Source: Candidatus Thiodiazotropha sp. CDECU1 (GTDB lineage Bacteria; Pseudomonadota; Gammaproteobacteria; Chromatiales; Chromatiaceae). Taken from it: a DNA stretch of 64,000 bases. Each line of letters starts with the position of its first letter. Within the stretch, counting starts at the first letter, position 1. The stretch covers positions 4,216,001 through 4,280,000 of the forward strand of contig NZ_OY734020.1 in the NCBI RefSeq assembly GCF_963455295.1. Reading direction: 5' to 3'. The notes under the pieces are model-generated. The model did no database searches. It was not told the origin of the DNA and saw nothing but the letters and a program-made list of their open reading frames with translations. The position numbers and the translations under genes are program-made. This document shows, piece after piece, positions 16,296 through 24,785 of the stretch.

Positions 16296-16652
16296 ATTAC
16301 AATCGTTGCTAACATCACTATAGCCTTGGTGGCGGCGCTCCATTTATGCTTTCTTGTGCTCGAGATGTTCTTGTGGGATAGACCTGTAGGCCTGAAGATC
16401 TTCAATCAAACACTCAAGCAAGCTCAAACCTCTAAGGTACTGGCGGCAAATATGGGTCTGTACAATGGATTTCTTGCCGCGGGGCTAGTCTGGGGGCTTT
16501 CCCTAGGCAGCGCCGGCTTCGGAGTCCTGACTTTCTTTTTGTGCTGTGCGCTTACAGCCGGACTTTTCGGGGCGTTTACTGCCAGTCGAAAGATTCTCTA
16601 TGTTCAGGCTTTGCCTGCGGCAGTGGGCTTGGTGCTGCTGTGGTTTCAGTAG
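16296..16652 (+). CDS. DUF1304 family membrane protein, probable AUU start
   Basis: 118 residues, four hydrophobic segments, with the family motif LVLEMFLWDRPVGLKIF near the N-terminus. The frame has no ATG or GTG where the family starts. Reading from ATT 16296 gives M-TIVANITIALVAALHL, the usual DUF1304 beginning and length, and a strong AGGGAGG (16281-16287) sits eight bases upstream. Alternatives are TTG 16326, which would cut into the first helix, or a one-base insertion just after ATG 16289, which is out of frame. The family has no proven function. Confidence 0.8.
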   Translation: MTIVANITIALVAALHLCFLVLEMFLWDRPVGLKIFNQTLKQAQTSKVLAANMGLYNGFLAAGLVWGLSLGSAGFGVLTFFLCCALTAGLFGAFTASRKILYVQALPAAVGLVLLWFQ

Positions 16653-16810
16653 TTATGCGCGAACAGAATCTGCTCTCTGACGAAAATTGTGGGATAGGAT
16701 AAGGAGCAATTGGGGACACCAATTTTAACATTTAGAGTATGAGTCATTGCTTTTGAGATTCGGTAATATTATGTTCGATTCTATCTGATGTACGCCCCCC
16801 AGGAATAATC

Positions 16811-18058
16811 ATGAAAAGAGTGCTCATTCTCCTGCTGTTCTTCAGCGCAAACCTCAACGCCACCAATGGCTATTTTTCCCACGGCATCGGCACTAAAAGC
16901 AAGAGCATGGCAGGGGCAGGGGTATCCCTTGGGGAGGATGCGGCGAGCGGCGCGTTGAATCCCGCCAATCTGGTATTGGTGGGTGGGCGATTGGAGTTGG
17001 GTGGTTCCTTGTTTCTGCCAGACCGGGGCTTTCGTGCCAATAACGACGCGACGGGACCTGTACAGATCGCCCCCATGACTTACGACAGCGAAAACAGTCT
17101 CTTTCTCATTCCCCAGTTCGCCTATAGCCGGCAGTTGGATGAAGACAGGGCGATCGGTGTCGCGCTTGTGATGAATGGACTGAATACGGAATATGATGAC
17201 GAGATATTCAGATATTTCCAACGACCCGGCTGGGAGGCGACGTCCCCCACCGGCGTCGACCTCTATCAAATGGTACTGCATCTACCCTATTCCCACCGGG
17301 TCTCTGACAGACTGGCGCTTGGCATAGCACCGATCCTTGCGTTGCAGGCCTTCAGGGCGAAAGGATTGAACCCTTTTGGCGCGGTCTCCCTCTATCCGGA
17401 CGACGTGACCAACAACGGTTTTGACTACTCTCGCGGCCTCGGACTCAGTCTCGGCGTCAACTTCCGGCCTGTGGATAGGATTGCCCTGGGGCTGAGTGTT
17501 CAGTCCAGACTGAGGATGAGTGAGTTCGATGACTACCGCGGGCTGTTCGCGGAACATGGCGATTTCGATATACCGGCAACATTCCAGGTGGGCGCGTCGT
17601 TTCGCCTCAGCGACGGTCTTGAGCTGGCGCTTGATTACCAGCGCATCTACTACAGCAACATCGCCTCAGTCGGTAATCCAAACGATATCCCATTGATGAC
17701 CCCGATCCTGGGTGCCGATGACGGAATCGGTGGTGGTTGGCGGGATGCGAGGGTGTTCAAGGCCGGCATCCGCTGGCAGTACGACCCCCAAACCGTGCTG
17801 CGGGCAGGTTACAGCCACGGCAACCAGATCATTCCCCCAAACCAAGCGTTGCTTAATATCCTGGCGCCAGCCGTGGGACGGGATCACTACACCGTCGGTT
17901 TCTCCCGACAGCTCTCGAAGGAGCATGAGGTGAGTCTGTCGCTGATGTATTCACCCAGGGAAGAGCTCAAGGGCACCAATCCGAATACCAGCGGTCAGAC
18001 AGGCACGCTCTATATGGAGCAGACAGAGCTTGAGATAAGCTATGCATGGATATTCTGA
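16811..18058 (+). CDS. Outer-membrane porin of the OmpP1/FadL/TodX family
   Basis: 415 residues with a signal peptide (MKRVLILLLFFSANLNA) followed at once by the family hatch sequence NGYFSHGIGTKSKSMAGAG and LGEDAASGALNPANLV. The rest alternates as beta strands and ends in a C-terminal aromatic (YAWIF), the outer-membrane insertion signal. FadL-type porins admit hydrophobic compounds such as long-chain fatty acids or aromatics. No degradation genes are adjacent, so the substrate is open. AGGAATA precedes the ATG. Confidence 0.92.
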   Translation: MKRVLILLLFFSANLNATNGYFSHGIGTKSKSMAGAGVSLGEDAASGALNPANLVLVGGRLELGGSLFLPDRGFRANNDATGPVQIAPMTYDSENSLFLIPQFAYSRQLDEDRAIGVALVMNGLNTEYDDEIFRYFQRPGWEATSPTGVDLYQMVLHLPYSHRVSDRLALGIAPILALQAFRAKGLNPFGAVSLYPDDVTNNGFDYSRGLGLSLGVNFRPVDRIALGLSVQSRLRMSEFDDYRGLFAEHGDFDIPATFQVGASFRLSDGLELALDYQRIYYSNIASVGNPNDIPLMTPILGADDGIGGGWRDARVFKAGIRWQYDPQTVLRAGYSHGNQIIPPNQALLNILAPAVGRDHYTVGFSRQLSKEHEVSLSLMYSPREELKGTNPNTSGQTGTLYMEQTELEISYAWIF

Positions 18059-18258
18059 GAGGCAGCGACGGGTAACTGGCAGAAGATCATTCTGATGGAA
18101 AGAGACATCAGGGATATAGGTTGATCATCCAACTCTGTCCCACTTGATTTTTGAAGGATCATGAATCATGAAAATTGCGCATAGTTGGATTCTATTATCG
18201 GCAATATTATCCATTGCGATCATCCTATTAGGGCCTGTTGATTGGACCATCAAACAAG

Positions 18259-18492
18259 ATGATCTCAGCTGATCCCGAGACTGATGACAATCATTCGGGC
18301 GACCGAGCAATCACCCCGGCAACCTCCAAAACATGTTTTTATTACTTTTATACGGCTTTCTCGTTAACCATCCTGACCGGTATAGTTCTACTGCTCTTGG
18401 GCTATACCTTTTTCAGCGGGATATTGATCGCAGGCTCGCTGATTTTACTCATATATATCATCGCAAAAAACAGAGTGCCTCATCCAAAGTAA
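18259..18492 (+). CDS. Small hypothetical membrane protein
   Basis: 77 residues from ATG 18259, with an acidic N-terminal tail (SADPETDDNHSGD) and two closely spaced hydrophobic segments (AFSLTILTGIVLLLLGY and GILIAGSLILLIYII). A TTG seven codons upstream is an alternative start. The gene is followed by a well-formed terminator hairpin at 18569. No family recognised. Confidence 0.6.
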   Translation: MISADPETDDNHSGDRAITPATSKTCFYYFYTAFSLTILTGIVLLLLGYTFFSGILIAGSLILLIYIIAKNRVPHPK

Positions 18493-18568
18493 TATAGATG
18501 TTGGGAGCAGTTGTTTATAAGGTTATCGGTAAGAGCGACCGAAACAGTTTGGTAAATATGAGATCGAG

Positions 18569-18594
18569 CCTGACCGCGAGGTCAGGATTTTTTA
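18569..18594 (+). terminator. Rho-independent terminator
   Basis: Stem CCTGACC/GGTCAGG with a four-base loop followed by ATTTTTTA. It lies 76 bp after the small membrane-protein gene. Confidence 0.8.
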
Positions 18595-18753
18595 TGCAGG
18601 AAAGATTTTAGGAATTTAACTCCAGCCGCCTCTATTCACCCGCGATACGCGTCACGTTTTACTCAATGGGTACCTCGTCTCACTCTTCCGATACTCAAAC
18701 GTAACTGATAGCCTCTGGATGTCGATGAGCACGCGCGTGCAAGGATTCCGATC

Positions 18754-19140
18754 ATGATCAAGCTGCAAACACGCCGACAATTCATTCGCAAAACTGGGTA
18801 CGTCGCCATGGGCATAGCCTTCATGGGCTGTGGCTCCGAGGATACCAGTCCACCCAGCGACGACGGATCGTCTGATAATGGAACTACCGATGATGGAACG
18901 ACCAATAACGAGGCGCCCGTGTGGAGCACGATTCCGGCCCAGGCCTGGACCGTGGGCGTTGCCGTCTATCTCGATCTCAACGACTATGTCACCGATGCGG
19001 ATGGGGACGCGCTGACCATTTCCCTCGACAGTGCACTGCCGGACGGCGTCACCCTCAACGACGGCGTGATCAGTGGAACCCCCACCGCTGAGACCGCGTC
19101 GGCGTCATACATGGCTACCGCCGATGACGGCAATGCCTAG
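18754..19140 (+). CDS. Tat-type lipoprotein with one Ig-like repeat, truncated copy 1
   Basis: 128 residues. The start TRRQFIRKTGYVAMGIAFMGCGS has a twin-arginine motif followed by a lipobox cysteine, so export as a folded lipoprotein is likely. A threonine/aspartate-rich linker leads to an Ig/cadherin-like domain (WTVGVAVYLDLNDYVTDADGD, PDGVTLNDGVISGTPTAETA) that stops with ADDGNA-TAG before the last expected strand. The second gene copy at 19356 has a near-identical start and upstream sequence, so this is one half of a tandem duplication. Whether the truncated product is made is unclear. Confidence 0.7.
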   Translation: MIKLQTRRQFIRKTGYVAMGIAFMGCGSEDTSPPSDDGSSDNGTTDDGTTNNEAPVWSTIPAQAWTVGVAVYLDLNDYVTDADGDALTISLDSALPDGVTLNDGVISGTPTAETASASYMATADDGNA

Positions 19141-19355
19141 AGGTGAGCCGAATAGTATCCACTCTATTTAACCCCTTCCGCTTAAACATAGTGTCTTCGC
19201 ACCCTCTACTCTGTGACACAGACCCATCACAGACAACGAGTTCAGTTGCCAATAAACGATAGATGTCACATTTTGCCGCCCCTACCCTTTGTACACTCGG
19301 GGGTAACTGATAGCCTCAAACAATCGATGATCACACGAGTACAAGGATGACGATC

Positions 19356-19670
19356 ATGAGTAAGCTGCAAACCCGCCGAGAATTCATTCGCAACACCGGG
19401 TACGTCGCCATGGGCATTGTCTTCTCGGGCTGTGAACCCGGAGCGCCCGTATGGAGCACGATTCCACCGCAGACCTGGACCGTGGGCGATCCCGTCCATC
19501 TCGATCTCAACGACTATGTCACCGATCCGGAAGGCGATGCATTGACGTTTTCCCTCGACAGACCCCTGCCAGACGGTGTCACCCTCAACGGTAGCGTGAT
19601 CAGTGGAACCCCCACCACAGCGACCGCATCGACCTCGTATGCGGCGACCGCCGATGACGGGACCGGCTAG
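19356..19670 (+). CDS. Tat-type lipoprotein with one Ig-like repeat, copy 2
   Basis: 104 residues. It repeats copy 1 with TRREFIRNTGYVAMGIVFSGC but has a shorter linker before the Ig-like domain. The domain again breaks off at ADDGTG-TAG. ATG 19356 is used by analogy with copy 1; the ATG at 19347 is an alternative. A 32-nt linker with its own ribosome-binding site (CAGGAG) leads to the next ORF. Together the three ORFs at 19356, 19703 and 20027 look like one long secreted protein split at domain boundaries. Confidence 0.65.
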   Translation: MSKLQTRREFIRNTGYVAMGIVFSGCEPGAPVWSTIPPQTWTVGDPVHLDLNDYVTDPEGDALTFSLDRPLPDGVTLNGSVISGTPTTATASTSYAATADDGTG

Positions 19671-19702
19671 AGGACGATCGATAGAGCATACAGGAGTACA
19701 CG
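19671..19702 (+). promoter_or_regulatory. Inter-ORF linker with stop, ribosome-binding site and restart (copy A, 32 nt)
   Basis: Follows TAG directly; contains GAGCATACAGGAGTA and ends at an ATGGCAAGTTCAACACA start. It is nearly identical to the 33-nt linker at 19994 but one base shorter, so the downstream ORF is in a different frame here. The CAGGAG eight to ten bases ahead of the ATG would support re-initiation. Confidence 0.7.
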
Positions 19703-19993
19703 ATGGCAAGTTCAACACAAAGCTTCACAATTAACGTCATGCCCGCAGATGGCGACCAGAACGAGGCGCCCGTGTGGAGCACGATTCCGGCGCAGACCTG
19801 GACCGTGGGCGTTGCCGTCCACATCGATCTCAACGACTATGTCACCGATCCGGATGGCGACACACTGACGATTTCCCTCGACCAGGCACTGCCAGACGGC
19901 GTCACCCTCAACGACGGTGTGATCAGTGGAACCCCCACCGCAGAGGCCGACGCGGCTTCCTATGTGGCTACCGCCGATGACGGGAATGCATAG
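19703..19993 (+). CDS. Ig-like domain ORF without export signal
   Basis: 96 residues beginning MASSTQSFTINVMPADGDQ, which is the closing beta strand of an Ig-like (He_PIG-type) repeat, then one further repeat (WTVGVAVHIDLNDYVTDPDGD, PDGVTLNDGVISGTP) that again ends ADDGNA-TAG. It has no signal of its own, so as a separate product it would stay in the cytoplasm. The domain cut suggests it is a middle piece of a once-continuous secreted protein. Confidence 0.6.
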   Translation: MASSTQSFTINVMPADGDQNEAPVWSTIPAQTWTVGVAVHIDLNDYVTDPDGDTLTISLDQALPDGVTLNDGVISGTPTAEADAASYVATADDGNA

Positions 19994-20026
19994 CGGACGA
20001 TCCATAGAGCATACAGGAGTAACACC
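19994..20026 (+). promoter_or_regulatory. Inter-ORF linker with stop, ribosome-binding site and restart (copy B, 33 nt)
   Basis: Follows TAG (19991-19993) and precedes ATG 20027. Apart from the TAG, the linker is open in the frame of both flanking ORFs, so readthrough would join them. The codon before the stop and the codon after the ATG are both GCA. CAGGAG lies at 20014-20019. Confidence 0.7.
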
Positions 20027-21238
20027 ATGGCAAGTTCAACACAGCGCTTCACGATTCGCGTCTTACCCGCCCTTGGTGACCAGCTGGATCTACCGCTCTA
20101 CGACACCTCGAAGATTGAATACCTGGGAGGCTTTGCACTGCCCAGCGGCGGCGGAACCATCGGCGGGCAGGCCCACGATGGCTTCCAGGGCTCACCGGAC
20201 CAGGGCGGTGGCGGCATTGCCTACAACCCGGCGAACAACTCCCTGTTCCTCACTGGATCGACCACCAACAATGATCGTGTGAACACCATACTTGCGGAGA
20301 TATCCATCCCCACACCCAGCCTCTCGGCCCCGTACAATACGGCCGGCATGCTGCAGAGTTTCACCTTGGCCTGCGGATTGAACCGTCAGGCCCAAGTCAA
20401 CGACGGGCAATACGGCAACGGCGCCCCTGTAACGGGCATGCTGGTCTCCAACGGCCGGTTGCTGATCACCGTGGCGGGCCTCTACATCAACGATCCCACA
20501 TCCTCCTGCATGTTCGTTCGGCCGAGCCTCAACCTTTCAGACGACACCGTGCTGGGGCCCTATCGGGTCACGAATGTGAACCAGCGCATCGTCGGCAACG
20601 GCATGGGCTGTGAACTCCCGCCTGAGTGGCAGAGCGTGTTCGGCGGCTACCAGGCCATCGTCGGTGGCGGCGGCAACCTCTCCCTGATGAACAACGCCGG
20701 CTACGGCCCCGGCTTCCACTTTTTCAACCCCGACGATGTCCAAGGGAGTACCAGCCAGACGGTCCCGGGTGTGAATGCCTGCTACTACACGGATATCGCC
20801 GGCAGCGGCTACCCCTTCACCCCCGGTTACGAGACCGACGTGTGGAACAGCATGAGCACCCATCGTGGCACCATCGTGCTGCCCGAGACACGCACCTTCA
20901 TGGCTTACGGCTGTGGCGGCAGTGACGCCTTCTATGACACGGGTGGCGCGATCACAGGCAGCTGGCAGGGCACCTACGCAACCGGCGGCACCATGAATGA
21001 CAGGTTCTATCTCTACGACGCCCGTGACCTCAAGCAGGCCTTCGACGGCAATCAGAGTCCTTTAAACAACATCCGCCCCTATGCGACCTTCGATATGGAC
21101 TTCTGCCTGCGCAATACAGACATTACCTGGATCGGTGAACTGGACCAGGTGCGGACGCTCGGGTTCGATTCCGTCAATCGCTTGGCATATGTTCACGAAA
21201 GGGGCGAAGGGATTCACGTCCTTAGGTTCAACACCTGA
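20027..21238 (+). CDS. Hypothetical extracellular-type protein, likely C-terminal part of the split Tat lipoprotein
   Basis: 403 residues. It starts with the last strand of an Ig-like repeat (MASSTQRFTIRVLPALGDQ) and continues into a long domain with YLGGFALPSGGG, IAYNPANNSLFLTGS and a final VRTLGFDSVNRLAYVHERG, which look like blades of a beta-propeller. Cysteines in several loops suit an oxidising compartment, yet no export signal precedes this ORF. The simplest view is that it is normally exported as the C-terminal part of the lipoprotein at 19356. A named family was not recognised. Confidence 0.65.
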   Translation: MASSTQRFTIRVLPALGDQLDLPLYDTSKIEYLGGFALPSGGGTIGGQAHDGFQGSPDQGGGGIAYNPANNSLFLTGSTTNNDRVNTILAEISIPTPSLSAPYNTAGMLQSFTLACGLNRQAQVNDGQYGNGAPVTGMLVSNGRLLITVAGLYINDPTSSCMFVRPSLNLSDDTVLGPYRVTNVNQRIVGNGMGCELPPEWQSVFGGYQAIVGGGGNLSLMNNAGYGPGFHFFNPDDVQGSTSQTVPGVNACYYTDIAGSGYPFTPGYETDVWNSMSTHRGTIVLPETRTFMAYGCGGSDAFYDTGGAITGSWQGTYATGGTMNDRFYLYDARDLKQAFDGNQSPLNNIRPYATFDMDFCLRNTDITWIGELDQVRTLGFDSVNRLAYVHERGEGIHVLRFNT

Positions 21239-21340
21239 ACAGCACGGAGTCATAACTCAGCGCAGTTACCAAAGTAAGGCACCTACTTACATTTATTATC
21301 CTCGAAACCCGGAATAACTCCGGCCCTCCCTTGCCCCCAT

Positions 21341-21369
21341 AAAAAAGCCCTCCGCAAGGTACGGAGGGC
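21341..21369 (-). terminator. Rho-independent terminator of the C25 protease gene
   Basis: Read on the minus strand: GCCCTCCG, a seven-base loop, CGGAGGGC, then TTTTTTA. It lies 28 bp past the protease stop codon. Confidence 0.88.
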
Positions 21370-21397
21370 AAGGTGGAGGACAACTTTTTCGCCAGGT

Positions 21398-23530
21398 CTA
21401 TTTCACGACCTGGATCTTTTCAAACACCGCATTGCCAGCCCCATCCTCTACCGAGTAGTAGAGTTCACCCTCGGTGAGCGCACTATAAGGCAAAGTGATC
21501 AAACCCTTCTCATCGGTGTAACCGTTGACCCAGGTCTCACCCTCCATGTTGGGCAGATCCCGCTGTGAGGGCTTCCACAATCCCACCAGGGCGTTGGGTA
21601 GCGGATTCCCGACTTCGTCCAAGACCTGGATCGGCAGTTCGCAGAACTTACAGATCTCGATCAGCTCCGGGATCTTAATCGTAATGGTGTAAGGGTTCTT
21701 GGTGCGGATCTTCATATCCGGGTCCCCAAGCAACAGATACATCCACGCATTGCGTGCACCTATGAGCGCCGCCATTTGTGCCTCTCCCCGCTCAATGGCG
21801 TGGGATTGGGTCAGCAATCCCTCGTCGTACACGGCGCGGAACATCCACTCATCCAACACATGGTTCTGATCGGTGTAGGAGGTGCGAGTGGCACCGTAGT
21901 AAGACGAGGATCCGGCATCAGCCAGCTCCATCCATTTCTCAGCGATGGAGTCGTTCTCGTCTAGCTTGGAGTTGGTGCAGGCAAAAGACCAGACTACCGG
22001 CGAGCGGGACAACGGGTTGGAAAGGGTTGAGACATCGAGGCCGTTGAAGTACTCACTGGTCTGGTTCCAACTTGTGGCGGTGGAGCCGGAACTGCCGTGG
22101 CCGCGATAGGCCATCACCCCAACCCCATTGCTAACCCGGTTAGCCACGTCCGAATCGGTAACCCCGGTCTGTGAGCCGTAAAAGGTCTCGAATATCGGCG
22201 CGTCAGCATAGGCGAAGGTGCGTACCGTTTCGTGAGCCCCTTCGTATTTCCCCGGCGCATTCTCTTTGTGAGCCCAAAGCCCTGCCCGGTTGTAGCAACA
22301 AAAGGGGCTGGGATGATCCTCATAAGTGAGGATCTTGCTCACCTGGTTAGCCAGATCGGCCTCGCTGTCCACTGAGAGGCGTCCTAGATAGATCTCCTCA
22401 TTCAGATCGTCGCCGTCGGTGGAGGCATAGCTATCATCGGTCTGATCCCCGTCCGGCGAGGTACAATGGGGAATCACATCCGTATCCCCAACCAACAGGG
22501 CGTAGGCATCACGGGAGAAAGGAATGGCTGCTTCCCAGGTCTGGATGGCGGTGCGGATTGTATTACAGGTGGAGGCACCGATATCGTCGGCCACGTTCAT
22601 CTCGGTAACCTTGAATCCACGGGCCTTTTTCTGATCCACCAGCGGCTTGATCTCATCGGCATAACTGCTGTCGGGATAGATGAAGAGATAGTCGGCGGTG
22701 TAGAACCATAAGTTAGGGCCGAAGACCGGTTCCAGTATCTCCCAGTTGATGAAAGTCAGTTCAGCTAGTTTGAAACGCTCCTGGGTGATGGGCTCGAACT
22801 GTTCCTCATCGCCGTCGTGGTCCAGGATGTAGGTGATCTTGCCAGCCACCTGCAGTTCTCGACTGGAGGGATCCCACTGCACCGGCCAGGCCTCGCCATG
22901 GATGGCGGGGATCCCTCGCAGGGCCTTGCCGATCTCATAGCTCTCGGGAGAGAACGTGCCAGGCCAGCTCCCTTTACCGGCGTAGGTTTCACGATCGAGA
23001 ACGAATTGCTCCGGGGTACCAGTATCCTTTTCCCCATCCAGCTCCGGCACCGACTGGGGCCAGACCAGGATATCCTGAAAGCGTCGTAACTCCTGCACCT
23101 CGCCGCGCATGCTCACCTTGCCCTTGCTGAAAGGCAGGGCCAGATGGAACTTGTAACGGGGCAGATCGGGCTGGCCCAACTCGTCATGGCTACCAAGACC
23201 CGGGATCTCGATCTGTTGATAGATCTGGCCGTCATCACCCTTCTTGCCGGTCATCCAGAAACCGGGAATGGTGATATCGAATACGCTGCGACGTTTGTTG
23301 GAGGCCTTGCGGTTCAACTCCACCCTCGCCTCGCTACCAGGCTCCTGGTCCTGATCCAGTGCGACCCATTTGCGCGCTTCCACCGCAACGCGAACGTCAG
23401 CCACATTGGTCGTGTTGATTGAAGTCAGGGCCACCGCCGGTGACAAATCGACCTGGGCAGCCTGCAGCCCGCCTGACAACATCGTCGATACACCAAGTCC
23501 CAGTGTTATGAACAAACGTTTTCTGAGCAT
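21398..23530 (-). CDS. Gingipain-like secreted cysteine protease (peptidase C25)
   Basis: 710 residues with a signal peptide (about 1-24, ending GLQA). The N-terminal region is a propeptide-like segment; the C25 caspase-like domain spans roughly residues 270-600. The catalytic pair is visible as H in MAYRGHGSSG (near 477) and C in WSFACTNS (near 517). A C-terminal Ig-like domain with IQVLDEVGNPLPNALVGL follows. Gingipains are secreted endopeptidases first known from Bacteroidetes; relatives occur in Gammaproteobacteria. It converges on the Ig-like lipoprotein cluster, and no specific secretion system is in the window. Confidence 0.88.
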   Translation of the reverse strand: MLRKRLFITLGLGVSTMLSGGLQAAQVDLSPAVALTSINTTNVADVRVAVEARKWVALDQDQEPGSEARVELNRKASNKRRSVFDITIPGFWMTGKKGDDGQIYQQIEIPGLGSHDELGQPDLPRYKFHLALPFSKGKVSMRGEVQELRRFQDILVWPQSVPELDGEKDTGTPEQFVLDRETYAGKGSWPGTFSPESYEIGKALRGIPAIHGEAWPVQWDPSSRELQVAGKITYILDHDGDEEQFEPITQERFKLAELTFINWEILEPVFGPNLWFYTADYLFIYPDSSYADEIKPLVDQKKARGFKVTEMNVADDIGASTCNTIRTAIQTWEAAIPFSRDAYALLVGDTDVIPHCTSPDGDQTDDSYASTDGDDLNEEIYLGRLSVDSEADLANQVSKILTYEDHPSPFCCYNRAGLWAHKENAPGKYEGAHETVRTFAYADAPIFETFYGSQTGVTDSDVANRVSNGVGVMAYRGHGSSGSTATSWNQTSEYFNGLDVSTLSNPLSRSPVVWSFACTNSKLDENDSIAEKWMELADAGSSSYYGATRTSYTDQNHVLDEWMFRAVYDEGLLTQSHAIERGEAQMAALIGARNAWMYLLLGDPDMKIRTKNPYTITIKIPELIEICKFCELPIQVLDEVGNPLPNALVGLWKPSQRDLPNMEGETWVNGYTDEKGLITLPYSALTEGELYYSVEDGAGNAVFEKIQVVK

Positions 23531-23818
23531 CTACTCTCTCCTTTGTGCGTGAATCGCTGAGCCTCATTGCTCAGCACGACTCAGGCTAAGGTGATACGGG
23601 AGAGGAGTCTGTTAAATATTCACACCCGGAGTGTGACGCATTAAAGTCAATGAAAAAAATCAGATCAGAGAGTTTATTGCTCTCTGACTCGAATTAAATA
23701 AACGTTAATTCATTTCCGGCATTGATAGCATATCCATCAATCGCTATCGTGGGCAGGCAGATTGTATAACCGCCATCGCAGGATCGCCTTGGCGCAAAGA
23801 CTATGAAAGGACTCACAC

Positions 23819-24235
23819 ATGGACATCAAGCAGATGCTTGCCCTCGCCCTCGTTTCTATCCTGACACTCGGCACCCTCGCCCATGCCAGAAACTGTATCA
23901 AAGGGAAGCCCTGTGGGAAGGGTTGTATCGCACTCAACAAGACCTGCCGTATCGACGCAAGCCCCAGCAGCAGAAGTAGTGCCTTGAGATACAGCTCCAC
24001 TCAACAAACCGGCAGAATCATCCACCGAATGAAGCATCGCCTGCCCAAGGTGCACAAGATTACAGCCACATCCATAACGGCAGTCGAGGCACCCAACTCC
24101 AACCGGACCAGCCGCGAATACAAGGAGGGGCAGCGGGTATTTGTTTATGAAACCTATGACACTTGGGCGCGTGTCAGTAATATGCAACCCGAGGAGTGGC
24201 TTGAGCTAAAATATCTTAAACGTATTGGAGATTGA
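23819..24235 (+). CDS. Small secreted protein with cysteine-rich motif and SH3-like tail
   Basis: 138 residues: signal peptide (to about LAHA, residue 22), then RNCIKGKPCGKGCIALNKTC, a compact four-cysteine motif seen at the start of some bacterial endonuclease-like and unknown secreted proteins, a serine-rich linker, and a C-terminal SH3-like strand set (EYKEGQRVFVYETYDTWARV). No catalytic site is evident. It is probably periplasmic or exported. The GNAT gene starts ten bases downstream, hinting at co-transcription. Confidence 0.7.
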   Translation: MDIKQMLALALVSILTLGTLAHARNCIKGKPCGKGCIALNKTCRIDASPSSRSSALRYSSTQQTGRIIHRMKHRLPKVHKITATSITAVEAPNSNRTSREYKEGQRVFVYETYDTWARVSNMQPEEWLELKYLKRIGD

Positions 24236-24244
24236 TCGATCCTT

Positions 24245-24751
24245 GTGACAGTCAGCAGCAATTCTATTGACAGATTTGAGATAACCGCCGGGGATGAGTC
24301 TCACTACGACGCTATTGTGGCGCTGTTCACATCCCAGGAGGAGTTCTACCTCATAAACCCCTCTGGCAGCTGGCCCTTTGACAGATCACAGCTGCAACGA
24401 CTCGCAACACAGCGCAGAGATTTCACCGTGGTGCTGGATAACAGGCAAGTGATCGGATTTGCCAATCTCTATACCAACACCGCCGGTGACAGGTTTTTCA
24501 TCGGCAATGTGGTTATATCAGAGGCCTACCGGGGCCAGGGTATCGGTCGGCGTTTGATCTACCATATGTGTGACATCATCTTCGAACACTACGCCTCGAC
24601 CGTCTATATTTCGGTTTTCAATTTCAATACCCCGGCATTGCTGCTTTACACATCGCTGGGATTCAAACCCTATGAAATTGAACAGCGTAGCATGCCAAAT
24701 GGCGACAGCGTTGCGCTGATCCATATGCGTCTGGACGCAAGGAATCGGTGA
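24245..24751 (+). CDS. GNAT family N-acetyltransferase
   Basis: 168 residues. The acetyl-CoA site is visible in IGNVVISEAYRGQGIGRRLI (the R-G-Q-G-I-G loop) with the following ISVFNFNTPALLLYTSLGF giving the N-x-x-A-L-x-x-Y-x-x-x-G-F element of GNAT proteins. The acceptor is unknown. A GTG start at 24245 is used because no ATG fits the domain's beginning. It lies ten bases downstream of the small secreted protein gene. Confidence 0.85.
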   Translation: MTVSSNSIDRFEITAGDESHYDAIVALFTSQEEFYLINPSGSWPFDRSQLQRLATQRRDFTVVLDNRQVIGFANLYTNTAGDRFFIGNVVISEAYRGQGIGRRLIYHMCDIIFEHYASTVYISVFNFNTPALLLYTSLGFKPYEIEQRSMPNGDSVALIHMRLDARNR

Positions 24752-24785
24752 TTTATGTCTGGTACTCAGCCAGGGACATCAGCAT

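Noticed and set aside
8982-20026. Genome-wide amber (TAG) reassignment suggested by in-frame TAGs
   Set aside because: Several intact genes in the window end in TAG at the expected family length (for example VOC at 58301 and MazG-like at 60192).
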